Shown here: one piece after another, positions 24,352-35,744 of the stretch
Position numbering within the stretch: the first letter of the stretch is position 1
How the letters are laid out: each line of letters opens with the position of its first letter
NCBI GenBank assembly: GCA_002633025.1
Contig: NMRB01001277.1
Coordinates: 123,816 to 187,815, forward strand
DNA length: 64,000 nt
From: Notospermus geniculatus
Lineage: Eukaryota; Nemertea; Pilidiophora; Heteronemertea; Lineidae
Reading direction: 5' to 3'
Notes under the pieces: generated by a model
The model's database searches: none
Told to the model about the DNA's origin: nothing
What the model saw: only the letters and a program-made list of their open reading frames with translations
Made by a program: the position numbers and the translations under genes

Positions 24352-24473
24352 TGTTAACAGAATAATGGTCATTTAGTCCGCAATCTACAGCATCATGTCA
24401 ACAGGTTAATATGTTAACAGAATAATGGTCATCCAAGTCCCCATTCTACAGCATCATGTCAACAGATTAATGA
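24352..24473. repeat. Two-copy 60-bp tandem repeat
   Basis: TGTTAACAGAATAATGGTCA at 24352 recurs at 24412, each followed by a shared CTACAGCATCATGTCAACAG. Confidence 0.85.
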
Positions 24474-25317
24474 GTTATTGTCTCTTTGCTCCTCTGTCCA
24501 CTGCCCACATTCACTTCGGTATAAATGACTGCTTATTGATGGCAATATTCCTTGGTATGTAGTGTTGCGTGATGGGATGATGCATCATACTAAATGTGAT
24601 AAAAAGCCATTCACACCAATAATTTGGTAATGATGATTTTCTGGCCAGGAGTGTATCACAAGTCAATACAGATTTTGAAATCGAACGTGGATGAATTACG
24701 CGATAACATGCAGCCGTTAGACTTATAATTCAACGGCTAATGCCAAGCTTCGTCCCTGTGGCAAGAGTATCTCTCTCGTTCCCATGAAAAAAAGCGTTTG
24801 AATGTTGCTTCTAAATTGGGTTGCAACACCAGCACCATGGGAGATTTCGAATTCATGGTCGGTTCGCCAAATCGAATATACGTTTATGTTGACGGGATAC
24901 TGAAATTACCAGTACGTGAAAGAATATCCCCGGGCAATTTTGACTCGGTACATAACTGCTTGGGTACGAATGTTACTGGCCTTCTCTCTGCGGGCTTTCA
25001 AATTAACGTGAGGATGATTTTCCGTTTTAAATATGGACCCGAAGTGAACATGGCATCAATCTTGAGCCAACGGGGACATGAAGTGCCGCGTATTCGTGTA
25101 ATGTGTCCATGGAAGTCGTAGGCCTTTGGATAATAAAGTTGATCGGCGCCGCCGGATGGAACTGTAAAATGGCAATTATCTCATGAGACAGCATTTGTTT
25201 CACCACTCATTATCGTCTCTTGCTATACCGGTATGAATTAATATTTCCCCTCCCTTTAATTCAATTCATTTCAAGGACTCTGGTTTGACGACGAATGAAT
25301 AACTCTTTGTAGGCGAA

Positions 25318-28300
25318 ATGGATAATGCGATGCTACCAACGATTACCCGAACTCTCTCCTGCCTTGTCTTAGGGTTGGTATTGGTTTCGTCACCCGTCAG
25401 GGCAAAATGTAACTTCAAAATAGGTAAGTGGGACTGTCGTATTCAATCCAATTCAAGGACACAGATCCGCCGCCCTCATCAGTATTAACCCTTTCACTGC
25501 CAGTGAATGGCAGTAACTGCATCAGTGGTTTTATATTCTAGGAGTTGTTGAAGGCCTCGCAGGGGAAAAAACAACTTGGAAGGACCTTATCACTAATGCA
25601 TATCAAAACTTCGTGACTGAAGACCCAGGTCTCAAGGCATTTGGTGTAGAAATTGTGTCCCTGCCCGTATCACAGGGAACTAACTTTGAACAGCTCAAGA
25701 AAGGTAGGGGACGCTTCTAAACACCTCAGCATGATTATGCAGGCTCTTCCGAAGGCATCAATAATTGTTGCAGAAAAATTGAATTAATTAGGCTACCCGA
25801 AACAATTTCGTGTTGATGGGCCGGAAAATTAAAGTATTTTTGTGAATTATATGTGAGTGGTTATCTCGCGTGATGTTCTATAGACATCCTTTATTTTTGC
25901 CAGCTCACAAAGTCATCGAGGGAAGTGATGTCAGTGCGATATTTGGTCCCGTCTATGCGCCATTCCTCTCAGCCGCAGCCGAGTACAACCTGCCGTACAT
26001 ATCAAGTGATGTAACACAGACACAACTGCACCGCGATGAAAACCCCCTTCTTAATCTCTTACCCGATGTAAAGGAGATCGTGAAGGCCGTCGATAGAATC
26101 ACCGTCAAATACGAATGGAACGACGTGGCCGTCATCTACGATTCAGGAACTGGTAAGATAGTGTAGTCTTTTTCAGAATGCCCCCGCAATGTTAACACTT
26201 GGTTGACGCTCGTAAAGATGGGATGGACCCAACCTCGTCCCCAGGGGTATAGTTCGCTCAGACAACCTCGGACCACTCGCTCACTAACGCGACGCGACCG
26301 CCATATTGTCAGAAAGCGAACTATGCCCCTGGGGACGAGGTTGGGGATGGACCATGAACTTTTTTTTATTGCACTGTCAAAGTAGCGATAGTTTCTCATG
26401 GTTGATTTCCATAGGGGCCGTGGATGGCCGAAGACAAGTGATCTCATTCGTCAATAAATGCCGGGGCGGATCCAGGATTTTTGCAGGATGGGGCTTGAGC
26501 TATTGGAGGGCAGTTCTACTGCTCACTCTCTCACTTACACTCACTGTTAACTATAGTGGCTGTGCGATGGGAGAATGGAATGAAATGTAAATCGAGCAGT
26601 ATTAACAATAACAATAATTGTATTGTTTACTTTCCCCTTCACACTTTTTTGGTCGTACGATGGTATAATCGAATGGTTTGTAAATCCAGCACTACGATGC
26701 CAATTACATGTTTAATGTAAATAGGAGACCTGGAAAAAAGCAATTTCAATTCTGAGAATAAACCACACTTCAGATGAACCACTGACTGTATGCAGTTTCA
26801 ATGTACTTGTGCACATGTATATCGGTCGAGTCTTTTGGTGTTATTTCTGCTGGCACAATCTGACAATATTCTCCAAGAACAGAAAATAATTCTGCTTTTT
26901 CCTTTTGGTCTTCATAAATTTTCCATGGCGTATGAAACCTTTCCGTTCCCAGGTGTCTACCTACTTGAAAGTCTGGTCCAGCGGCATAACGGCCGTGTCA
27001 AGGCTTGGCGGATGAACTCGGCATTCCAGGTTGAGGATATCAGGCGGGACCTGTTGGACATCAGGAAGGCTCTCATCAGAGTCATCATTGTGGCCTGTGA
27101 GCCAAAGTTGACTCAGTCCATTTTAGGGGAGGTAAGTATTAAATGAATGGAAGTAGATACACGTTGCGGAATCAGAATTTCATCTGGCATGGTGTTTTGC
27201 AAGGGAGGAATTTTGACCTGGTGAAAAATTGCGATGACCATTAGTGAATCACCTTAGATTCCCTTTGTGCACAAGATTTACAACATGGTCATTACATAAT
27301 AGTGTTTGGTTAATAAATTGGTGATTATTGGCCATACATGGTAAATGTGTTTGCAATGCTTGCTTCTATCACTACCAACTGGGGACATCCGTTGTGGGAC
27401 GGCCAATATCGGACGATGTTCCGGTGGTAAATAAAACAAAATATTTTATTCGTTGTCATACATGTAGATGTTTATTCATGTATAAAAAGCAATGGTGGAG
27501 TATCAAAGGCAAAACCTTTTCCACTATTACGATCTATAATTTCCCATGAAAATCCCGTTTGAAGTTTTTTAAAAATCTTCTTTTTCAGGCCTTAAGGTTC
27601 AGCATGCTATCGCAAAGCTTTTTCTGGCTCCTCACTTCACTGGTAAGTCTACAGGCTATATCATCCTGTGCATCAGACCAAAAATAGGAAGCCATACACT
27701 TACAAAACGAAATCAGCTTCAGCCTTGAATGCGGGCTGTAACATAATTTCTTACGGCGTGTTCATCATCATGTGGGAGGGACCCAGCACCCATGCAGCGC
27801 ATGCAGTAGCCTAGTTTTTACACTACAATATCATCATGATCCCATCTCGGCACTCAGAAGTACTTCATATCACGAATAGACCTTTAAATACGTGACAGAC
27901 TAATGGGTAGTAAAAGATAATGAGTGATGACAGGAAGCCATGAAGAGGATTGCAAAGAATTTTTCTAAATTCTTTAATAGCATTTCTGCTTGAATTGTTT
28001 ATATTCTGACATTTGCATCTTCCATCTGACAGTTTTGAATGAAGTCGATTATTAACATGGATATAATAATTACCTGAACAAATTTTAAAATCCACTTCAT
28101 CATAATGTAGGTGAAGGAAGTCGTCGAAAAAAAATCTGATTGTTGCGGCTTAAAACAATGGTTCATTGTTAAGCACCCTCTTCAGCTTGGTTTCTTTTCG
28201 ATCCAATTCTGCTGACAGTGGCAGTTTATAATTGTAACCCAGCCTGGGAACAAGCAGACACAAGTCTCCCAGGAGGGATGGTTACAACACAAAAGCTGAA

Positions 28301-31300
28301 ATCAATTTAGCTGTTACATGTACGAAGAGAGGCTATTCTTCAGCAATGAGTTGATGACAAAGACTAGTCAATAGCCTTGTCAATTGCTGGAGACTTGTGC
28401 CTGGTTTTCCTAGACTGGGTCACACTAAGACCGGTTCGAGTATAAACCGGGCCTTACTTTACACGCTACTGATCCTATGACGGGAGAATAAGGCCTTATC
28501 ATCCACCCTGTTCAGCTGTTCGTACAGAAAAGGTGTTCGGTGCCAACTTCGTTGAGCCGTGCAAAGAGGCAGTGCAGTTACTAGTAAATGTATTTAAAAT
28601 ACCCTGGTTCTGATAAAATTATACGTATTTCCATAAAGGAGTCTTCCTTCATGGTACCTCTAATTCTTTCAATTTTTCAATTACTTTTTGTAAAGTTTGT
28701 TAGGTAGATGATCTAGTATGCAGTACGCATTGTAGCCTACTCTTGAACCAAATGACACTGCTACAATTGCTGCTTCCGCTTCTGCTGCTTATGGGCGGAG
28801 AATTCTGTTGTCAATACATGTATTTGTAGTGATGAAACATTTGATTATTTTTTTCAAGGGAAGGCATCAGGTAAAGTATTTATATCACTCAATTGCCTTT
28901 TTTGTGAAGATGGCCGATGGTTGTTCTTCACTATGGTAACTGGTTGCACTACTGATCGTATGTGGAATTTTCGGATTGAGTATTCATAAACAAGGCCTCA
29001 GGCCTCTGCGTATTCTATCCGATCCAGAAGAGTTTTGTTCAAACTGGCCTCCTTGCACTGTGGCCAATCTGGATGAATTCCATCTAAGGTCGATTCACAA
29101 TAAAGAGAATAACCTAATCGACCGATTCAAATGATAACGATGCGAAAAATATGACAGTGAGTGCCATCCCAGTGTTGTCACCATACTAATTGCTGTCACA
29201 CAGTCACTAGCCAGGGGCGTCGGAGCGTTTTGCCTATGGATGTCGTCTGGGGGGGGGGCTGAAATTTGCAATGGAACTGGGGGAGCCTCACGCGACAAAG
29301 AAAGGTGCATGACACCAGCGCCGAAGGCGCGAAGCCGCAGCGGGGNCCCCCCCCCTGCTCCGACGCCCCTGACTAGCTGAACAACTTGACGGCATAGTCT
29401 TTGGACAGTTACTATCTGACAGCAAACTTTCGACAGAAAACTGTCACGTGGAGCAGCGCCTTTAGTGTTCCAATGTGATCGCCTCGTCTTGTCAGAAATC
29501 TTGTACTTCTATCAGACTTTGGAATGGTGTCGGTTGTTCTGTGTGCAAGGCTGTCTTAGAGGAGGCAGTATTTCAAGGTGCATATGGTAAACTGTGTGCG
29601 ATTCTTTCACTGTTTTATTTTGTGTTGGTTCGAGGCGTTGGGTTGCTCTATGATTTTAAAGCCATGTAATGTCCGGAACGGTTCCAGAGAACTCAAACAT
29701 CCTTATGTCTGCAAAGGTTCCAAAATGTGTCTCGCTGCCACCAAACGTGGACGTTGACTTTCTGAAAGTGGCTTTTGTCGTTTTTTCCTTTTGCTTTCTT
29801 GCCTCCAAACGGCTTCTGCTTTTTGCCTTTTTTGTCTTAGGCTTGAAAAGAGAAAATTTTTGTCGTTGGTCATGTTGAAAAAAGATTTAATACATGTATT
29901 ATGTAAATCGATGGAACTCAGCTGTTACGAGAACGAACTTCATGTTATCATAAAGACATGACGTAGACGATTTTTTGCGTGCTTGGACGCACGGGCTGAC
30001 AATTTTGAACTTCTGAAAAATCCATCAAGTATGAAAACAGCCAATCAAGTGCCAGTGTTGTTGGCGTGAACGAAATCTTTGTTCTCGTCAACAAATTTCA
30101 TAACGGTATTCATTTACCACAATGACGTCGCGTTGGTCGAATGACCTTGACCGAAACGTTCTAAGAGCGACCTTAATGTTCGTCCTTGACCTCTATCTGC
30201 TTCACATTTTTAGAATCCATACCACGTTGACTTCGACGGCATCAAAAATACAGGTGTTCGTCTAATCGTGTTCAGATCACTGAAGGAGACATCAAATACT
30301 AGGAACCCAGCAGTACCCCAAAAGGACCTTATCCACGTAGCTTTGGCTAGTGACTCAGTAAAGATAATATTAAATGGTTTCAAAAAGATTAGCCAAGGAC
30401 CAGACTGCAGTACACAAAATTTGGCATCTGATTTGAAAAAGGTAAGTGTAAGTGACAGCAGAACGGTTGCACACTGAATGGCCTTAATGCACTGTCCCGC
30501 AGGATAAGGTTATCGTAACATATCATGCCCCTAAACCATCTTGACAGTAACAAATTTTACTTGTTCCATAATATTTTCATGCAACTGGCCAGCGTGCCTG
30601 ACGTTTTTTGACAGGCTGACCAAATATCCAATGGACTGGTTAGTGTTTGTTTTTCACTTGTGGAGACGAATCGTTAATGCTGACGATCAATTCTCACTGC
30701 GTGATATGTCCATCGTTTCACCAGTTGATATTTGGCATGTTTGCCAATCTGACTGAATGGGCTTCATATCATTAATCGTTTTAACCCAAGTCCGTCATAA
30801 AATGTTTGAATGTGTGTAGGAGCGACAAGCGGAAACACGATTTTCTGCACAATGTTTGAACAGTCCCACGTCATTTATCAATTATTGTCTCCTAAGTACC
30901 AGTTCAAACTCACCATCACGCCCCAACCAATATTAGCAGCATTCACATCAGAAATATTTGCTGGCTAAAATGTCCTTTTTTCAGTCTATAGATTAGATTG
31001 TGTCTGGGCTTTTTTTCTAGCCTGTATCAACAGCGGCCATAAAATAACTGATGCATTAACATCGATTAAAGCATTTCGACATTTTGCACAGAAAGTTACA
31101 AAAAAATTGTCTTTTTTTTCCAAAATGTAATGTAGGGCCGACACCACTCATTAGAATATTGTCTATGTAATTTACAGGCAAAAGTGGAAGGCAACCTCGG
31201 AACGGTATCCTTCAATCCGGATGGTACGAGGGCTTCGTTCACTCTGGACATCATGGCACTCACACCGTACGGATTAGTTAAGGTGAGGACTGAAACTTTA

Positions 31301-34300
31301 CTGGCTACCCAGTTTAGAGTGACTACGTAATGAACATTTTTTACTCTGGTATAATTTCTCAGTATAAAGTTGATGCCAATAAGCGATATATTTGTAGATT
31401 TCTCCATTTTAATTCTTATAGGTTGGATCATGGGATTCAACTGTCGATGACCCGTACAACTTGATTATAAAGAAGGTTGACGATTGGGGAAATCTGACCA
31501 GTGTTGAATTTGACCTTCCATTCGGAAAGAAGTTGCTGAGAGTTGTGACAATACTTGTAAGTACATGTACCTCATATCAGACACGTTTGGAGCTCCTTGT
31601 TGATCTTGAAAGTCTGGGTAATAGAAGAAGTTCCCTTATGACGTGATACCCCTGCAGGTGGCGGCAAAGTCAGCACCGAATTTACCGACGGTATACGTTG
31701 ATCAGTTCCTGTTTTTGCCGATATTTTTTTATTCCTCCAATTCTACAAGATTCTGTAAAAACATTTTATCGCCCAATCAGGAGGCTCCTTTTGTCAGTTA
31801 CAAAGATGGCGCTGAAAACAAGACGGGGAATGATAGATTCGAAGGTTACTGCATCGATCTGCTGGAGAAAGTAGCTGAAATACATAAGTTTGATTACGAA
31901 ATTTACCTCGTCCCCGACGGAAAGTTTGGTGCCAAGCAAGAAGATAACGACTCCTGGGATGGAATCATGGGGGAGCTGATGACAAATGTACGTACACGTT
32001 CTTTGTCATATGCACTTCAGCACATACTATGTACAGGAAGTTGTAGTGCAGGAAAGGTGAACGGGCCACTAAGTCAAATATGGAGATTACACTGACAAAA
32101 TAAAATAAAATGCACGATGATATTGAATGATAATAGCTTTTTGTAGGTCTCTTGTTTTCGTGAATTATTGGCAGTAAAGCTAGTCGCCGAATTCTGCCGT
32201 CGTACTATACTATTAGGAAGGTTTAGAAATCAAATGATAAACGTAAACGTCAACGACAACGTTATTTTTGTACCGAAAATGCAATATAGAAATTCTGGTT
32301 AATGTGTAGTATGAAAAATATCGTTGTCGATAAAGTTTCGTTGATCGTTTGATTTCTAAACCTCCCTAATAACAGAGTGTAAACGGACGTCTGCAATCTG
32401 ATTTCAGAAAGCTGACATGGCGGTAGCCTCGCTGACAATCAATGTTCAGCGAGAAAAAGCGGTGGACTTCTCGAAACCTTTCATGAATCTCGGCATTAGT
32501 ATCCTCATGAAAAAGCCAGAGAGAGAACCATCTTTCTTCCAATTTACAGAACCTCTCTCCATATACGTATGGATCTCAGTTTTCGTAGCATTTATCTTAG
32601 TCAGTGTGGTATTATTTTTTCTGGACAAAATCTGTCCCTCCAAAGACATCAATGTCCGATTTGACATGAAAGAAAGCCTGTGGTTTACATACGGTGCCCT
32701 CGTACAGGCCGGAACTGAGACATTACCCAGAACTCTTTGCGGCCGAATTCTCACAAGCTCGTGGTGGTTTTTCTCTCTTATCTTGATATCATCGTATACC
32801 GCCAATTTAGCAGCGTTTCTAACTGTGAGTAAAATAAACTCGCCCATAAAGGGCGTCACTGACCTTGTAGGTCAAACCAAGGTCGATTACGGGACCGTCC
32901 TTCACAGCCAAGTGATGATGTTCTTTAAGAACTCAAAGATAGAGACATTTGAAAAGATGTGGGCGGTCATGTCAACCATGGATGAGCACATGATCGAAAG
33001 TTCTGATCAAGGCCTACAGCGTGTTGAGAACTCAACGGGAGATTACGCGTTTTTGTGGGACTCGCCAGTGGTAAAGTACCAAACGACCTTGAAATGTGAC
33101 CTTATGGAGGTCGGTCATCCGTTTGACTCAAAGGGATATGGGATCGGGGTACCGCCTGGTGCCCCCTACCGGGACCACTTAACTATGGCAATACTGAAGC
33201 TGAACGAAGAGGGAGTACTTCAGGAATTGGAGGATAGGTACGTAGTAAGCGCCAAAAGTAACCTTTTAATCACACAGTCGTCTAGGGTATCTTGTCGGAC
33301 ACATCAACGAACAGTTATAACAGTTAATCGTGAGAAAGGTCTATGAAGTGCAATTTCGGAGGGTTCAGTCGTTAGAATAGCTTTCAATAATGTTTGCCGA
33401 CACTTTCCACAGCAAAAAGACAATCATGAAATCAGACCGTTGCCTGACTGCCGGCTGGAGTTGGAATCAAAGGCATGATACCATGATACGTTCAAGGTTA
33501 CTTTTTGCGCTGCATCTGTTATGGTACATGCACCATTAGTCTCCTCTCTGTCATTATTGCACTAAGTTCTTCCACATTCTATAACAGTGAACGTTGCATT
33601 CTATCCAGAACAGAACATAAAGGACTTGATTCTTCTTTATCTTCTAAGACTTAGAGCATGTCTTTCTCCTTGCACAGTCATAATAGTTCAAATTCAACCA
33701 AATTTTCGCTTGGCCGTTTGGTGCCGTGTATCATTACATACGCATGCCCCTACACAAGAGACCTACTAGTATCTCGACGTTGCTACAGCCTACTTTTCGA
33801 TTAGTGTGCATTGTGTAGATTTAGAGTAATCATAGACCTATGGCACCATCGTCCATGGTGCCATAGGTCCCGTCTATGACGGAAATTCGGTTGAATTTGA
33901 AATGCTTGTATTCAAATCTCATCTTGTATAAAAGTATCACGTTTTGTTCATTGAGTGAAAACGGAATGATTTAGGTCATTAACTTTTCCGCTCCCAACGT
34001 TGGCAACCATGATGGCGTCGTCGGTCGTCTGATTGCAGGTGGTGGCGGGATAGTAAATGCCCGGATGATTCCTCGAGTACTGCCAGCGTCCATAAAGAAC
34101 TCACACTTGAGATGGTTGCCGGAGTTTTCTTCCTCCTTATTGCTGGAGTGGTCGTTTCGGCTGTCGTCTGCGCCATTGAGTGGAAATGGCGGAAGCGGAA
34201 GTCACAGATGGCAAGTTAAACCTTCGCCTTGTGAACATTTGGTTAATTTTCAACAGGGCAGTAGGCTATTTACTTCATTTTCTTAATTCGTAAATCCTCC

Positions 34301-34518
34301 TAAGGAGAATATGACATCGAAAAGGTAAGTCAACGTTCCGAACAGAACTAACGTACTCGACCGAATACATTCTTGGCCTTTTTCAGAAACCAAAAGGCGA
34401 AGAAAAAAGTAACTCAACCTTCATTCCAAGAGCAAAACAAGATAGGAAAAAAGAGCCAAACAAGTATTATGACTGGATGCCGGAGAGTGTACCTGGAAAA
34501 GAGGAGCACAACGTGTAA
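25318..34518 (+). CDS. Ionotropic glutamate receptor 2 (paralogue of receptor 1), complete
   Basis: Plasma-membrane ligand-gated channel subunit. Coding exons: 25318-25423, 25542-25703, 25904-26152, 26953-27131, 27589-27642, 30214-30441, 31178-31282, 31422-31556, 31781-31987, 32408-33237, 34039-34210, 34387-34518; phases fit and give 852 residues. Order: signal peptide (SCLVLGLVLVSSPVRA), amino-terminal domain, S1 (GNDRFEGYCIDLL; VASLTINVQREKAVDF with the binding Arg), M1, re-entrant M2 (GALVQAGTE, Ala at the Q/R site), M3 (SSYTANLAAFLTV), S2 (YAFLWDSPV), then WWRDSKC, TM4 and a short basic tail ending EEHNV. Exons 1-9 match iGluR1 in phase and nearly in length, so the pair arose by tandem duplication. 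Here M1 through S2 is one 830-base exon where iGluR1 has three. The intron at 34211 begins GC instead of GT; reading through gives a stop two codons later. Two alternative last exons follow at 35875-36346. Confidence 0.9.
26228..26345. mobile_element. MITE with CCTCGTCCCCAGGGG ends
   Basis: CCCAACCTCGTCCCCAGGGG plus TATAGTTCGCT at the left is mirrored by AGCGAACTATGCCCCTGGGG plus ACGAGGTTGGGG at the right, over 118 bp in an intron of iGluR2. Confidence 0.8.
28237..28420. mobile_element. MITE with ACCCAG/CTGGGT ends and ACAAGTCTCC subterminus
   Basis: AACCCAGCCTGGGAACAAGC and ACACAAGTCTCCCAG at the left are mirrored by CTGGAGACTTGTGCCTGGTT and TTCCTAGACTGGGT at the right, with about 75% identity between arms. 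Non-coding; in the long intron 5 of iGluR2. Confidence 0.65.
29212..29371. mobile_element. hAT-like short element with CAGGGGCGTCGGAGC ends (contains N)
   Basis: CAGGGGCGTCGGAGC at the left and its complement GCTCCGACGCCCCTG at the right are flanked by ACTAGC on both sides, a likely target-site duplication. The G/C homopolymer interior includes an undetermined base at 29346, so the inner sequence is unreliable. Confidence 0.7.
29346..29346. other. Undetermined base (assembly N)
   Basis: A single N sits between G and C homopolymers inside the element at 29212-29371; it marks an assembly join or an unreadable GC run. Confidence 0.9.
32213..32371. mobile_element. MITE with GGAGGTTTAGAAATCAAA ends
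   Basis: TTAGGAAGGTTTAGAAATCA plus AATGATAAACG at the left is mirrored by CGTTGATCGTTTGATTTCTA plus AACCTCCCTAA at the right. The 159-bp element lies just upstream of the main channel exon of iGluR2. Confidence 0.78.
33835..33869. repeat. Perfect 15-bp stem hairpin in iGluR2 intron
   Basis: GACCTATGGCACCAT, a five-base loop, and ATGGTGCCATAGGTC, in the intron between the channel exon and the TM4 exon. The role is unknown. Confidence 0.65.
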
Positions 34519-35185
34519 AGGGGTAACACCCTGCGACTGTTCTTCATGAAGTTGCTTAAAGACATAACATGGAATTAGGGACTGACGTTAGCTATAGGCC
34601 TACACTTTCCGGGCATTATCACAATATTCCCAGAACAGGAAGTCACCGCGCTTGCTTTGTAGAGCAATAATCATGTGACATATTCTCGTCGCCACGAGGG
34701 CTTCTCCTTTCTGCCACTAGGGGGCTTTCTCGCGATATGACGTTCCGCAGGAATGACGTCACGCGCTGTGATACATGCTGGATACTGATTGTAAATGGTC
34801 TGGGATCAATGGAGTAAAACATTTGTATGTATGTACATGTCATGATCACAAAGGTCTATTTCATAATCTACAAATTTCGATGCATGTTTTCAATATTAAC
34901 AAACGTTCGGTCTGTTTTTTTTCAAACCAGACATGATTGATTAATAGCTGTTCATATACCACTGGGGTCCGAACAAAGAGAAAAAGAACATTGTCAGTTT
35001 CGGGGAATCACACATACACCGAGTGGTGCATGTAGATTGAGGTACCGGTATACTTTATGTCAGAATAGCAAGTTTCGCAGATGATCGCTTTTAATCTGCC
35101 TCATTTCTCATTTTTGTGTTAAATCTACTGTCTACAATGTGTTTGTAAAAATCGAAGTTGTATGATGTGATGTGTTGTGTTGTGA

Positions 35186-35191
35186 AATAAA
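35186..35191 (+). promoter_or_regulatory. Polyadenylation signal, iGluR2
   Basis: AATAAA about 0.67 kb after the iGluR2 stop. The same signal occurs in the second copy of the block at 37017-37022. Confidence 0.5.
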
Positions 35192-35410
35192 TGAAAGTAC
35201 GATACACTTTTTTGGTTTGTTTCGTGTGTTTGTTCGGAACATGATTAAACACGTAGAATGGAAAATAATGTCCGTTTAAGTTAGTTCTGTATGCAATATA
35301 AGCCCAAGGTTGGCTTACTCCTCTCTCTCTATTTCTTCGTCGGAGACAAATAGATTTCGCCATAGACACTCGGCCAACGGGCTCCTCTTTTTCAGCATCA
35401 GGCTCCTGGC

Positions 35411-35569
35411 TTAATAGTGTTCCACTAGTTTTACATCACTTGTTCGTAGTGCTTTCATCTCTGCTTCACCTTTCTCTATCGGCTCATTGGCCTCATCGTT
35501 TGTTGCCTCGGGCTGGGCCTCGATTTTGAGACGGACGTAGTTCGTCGCCATGCACACAAGGAAATAAAT
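35411..35569 (-). CDS. Second copy of the last exon of the multi-pass membrane protein
   Basis: Same acceptor (TTCTTTATTTCTAG) and reading as the exon at 37217-37396: IYFLVCMATNYVRLKIEAQP and a charged tail. Relative to that exon it lacks one GGC codon and ends VEHY instead of VEQKPGNPFA. No upstream exons of the gene are present in this copy, so either it serves as an alternative downstream last exon of the gene at 37217-40492 or it is an allelic artefact. The in-frame 3-base difference is what coding selection would allow. Confidence 0.55.
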   Translation of the reverse strand: MYFLVCMATNYVRLKIEAQPEATNDEANEPIEKGEAEMKALRTSDVKLVEHY

Positions 35570-35743
35570 CTAGAAATAAAGAAGATTTATGTGGATGCCA
35601 CCAAAAGAGAACACGAAATAGTTTATACTCGTCAACTTGACAATGCGGAATTGATACGTTGGATCTTCTGATACGGGGTGCTCCAACGCATTCCCCGTTC
35701 GTACGGGTTGCAGGGTCGGATCCAGGGTCGACAGAAAGGGGGG

Positions 35744-35744
35744 N
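35744..35744. other. Undetermined base at the junction of the 1.8-kb duplication
   Basis: A single N directly precedes the second copy, which resumes in the middle of sequence already seen at 33909. This pattern is typical of two haplotype contigs placed side by side. Confidence 0.9.

Larger units (their letters stand above)
18724..25317. other. 3' UTR of iGluR1 and intergenic region to iGluR2
   Basis: No convincing exon was found here on either strand. The interval holds a tRNA-like SINE head, several palindromic elements between 19.4 and 22.1 kb and a 60-bp tandem repeat near 24.4 kb. Open frames at 24015-24326 (both strands) and 24798-25121 have no motif or splice context that I can support. 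Confidence 0.55.
33909..35711. repeat. Large tandem duplication, copy 1 (1.8 kb)
   Basis: This block is repeated at 35745-37533 with scattered single-base and short indel differences. It contains the last two exons of iGluR2 (plus strand) and, converging on them, the last exon of the membrane-protein gene (minus strand). The junction between copies is a 32-base fragment of a GGATCCA-type element followed by a single N. Confidence 0.9.

Noticed and set aside
24798-25121. 107-codon plus-strand frame just upstream of receptor 2
   Set aside because: Does not join in phase with receptor exons, has no motif, and receptor 2 has its own ATG with signal peptide at 25318.
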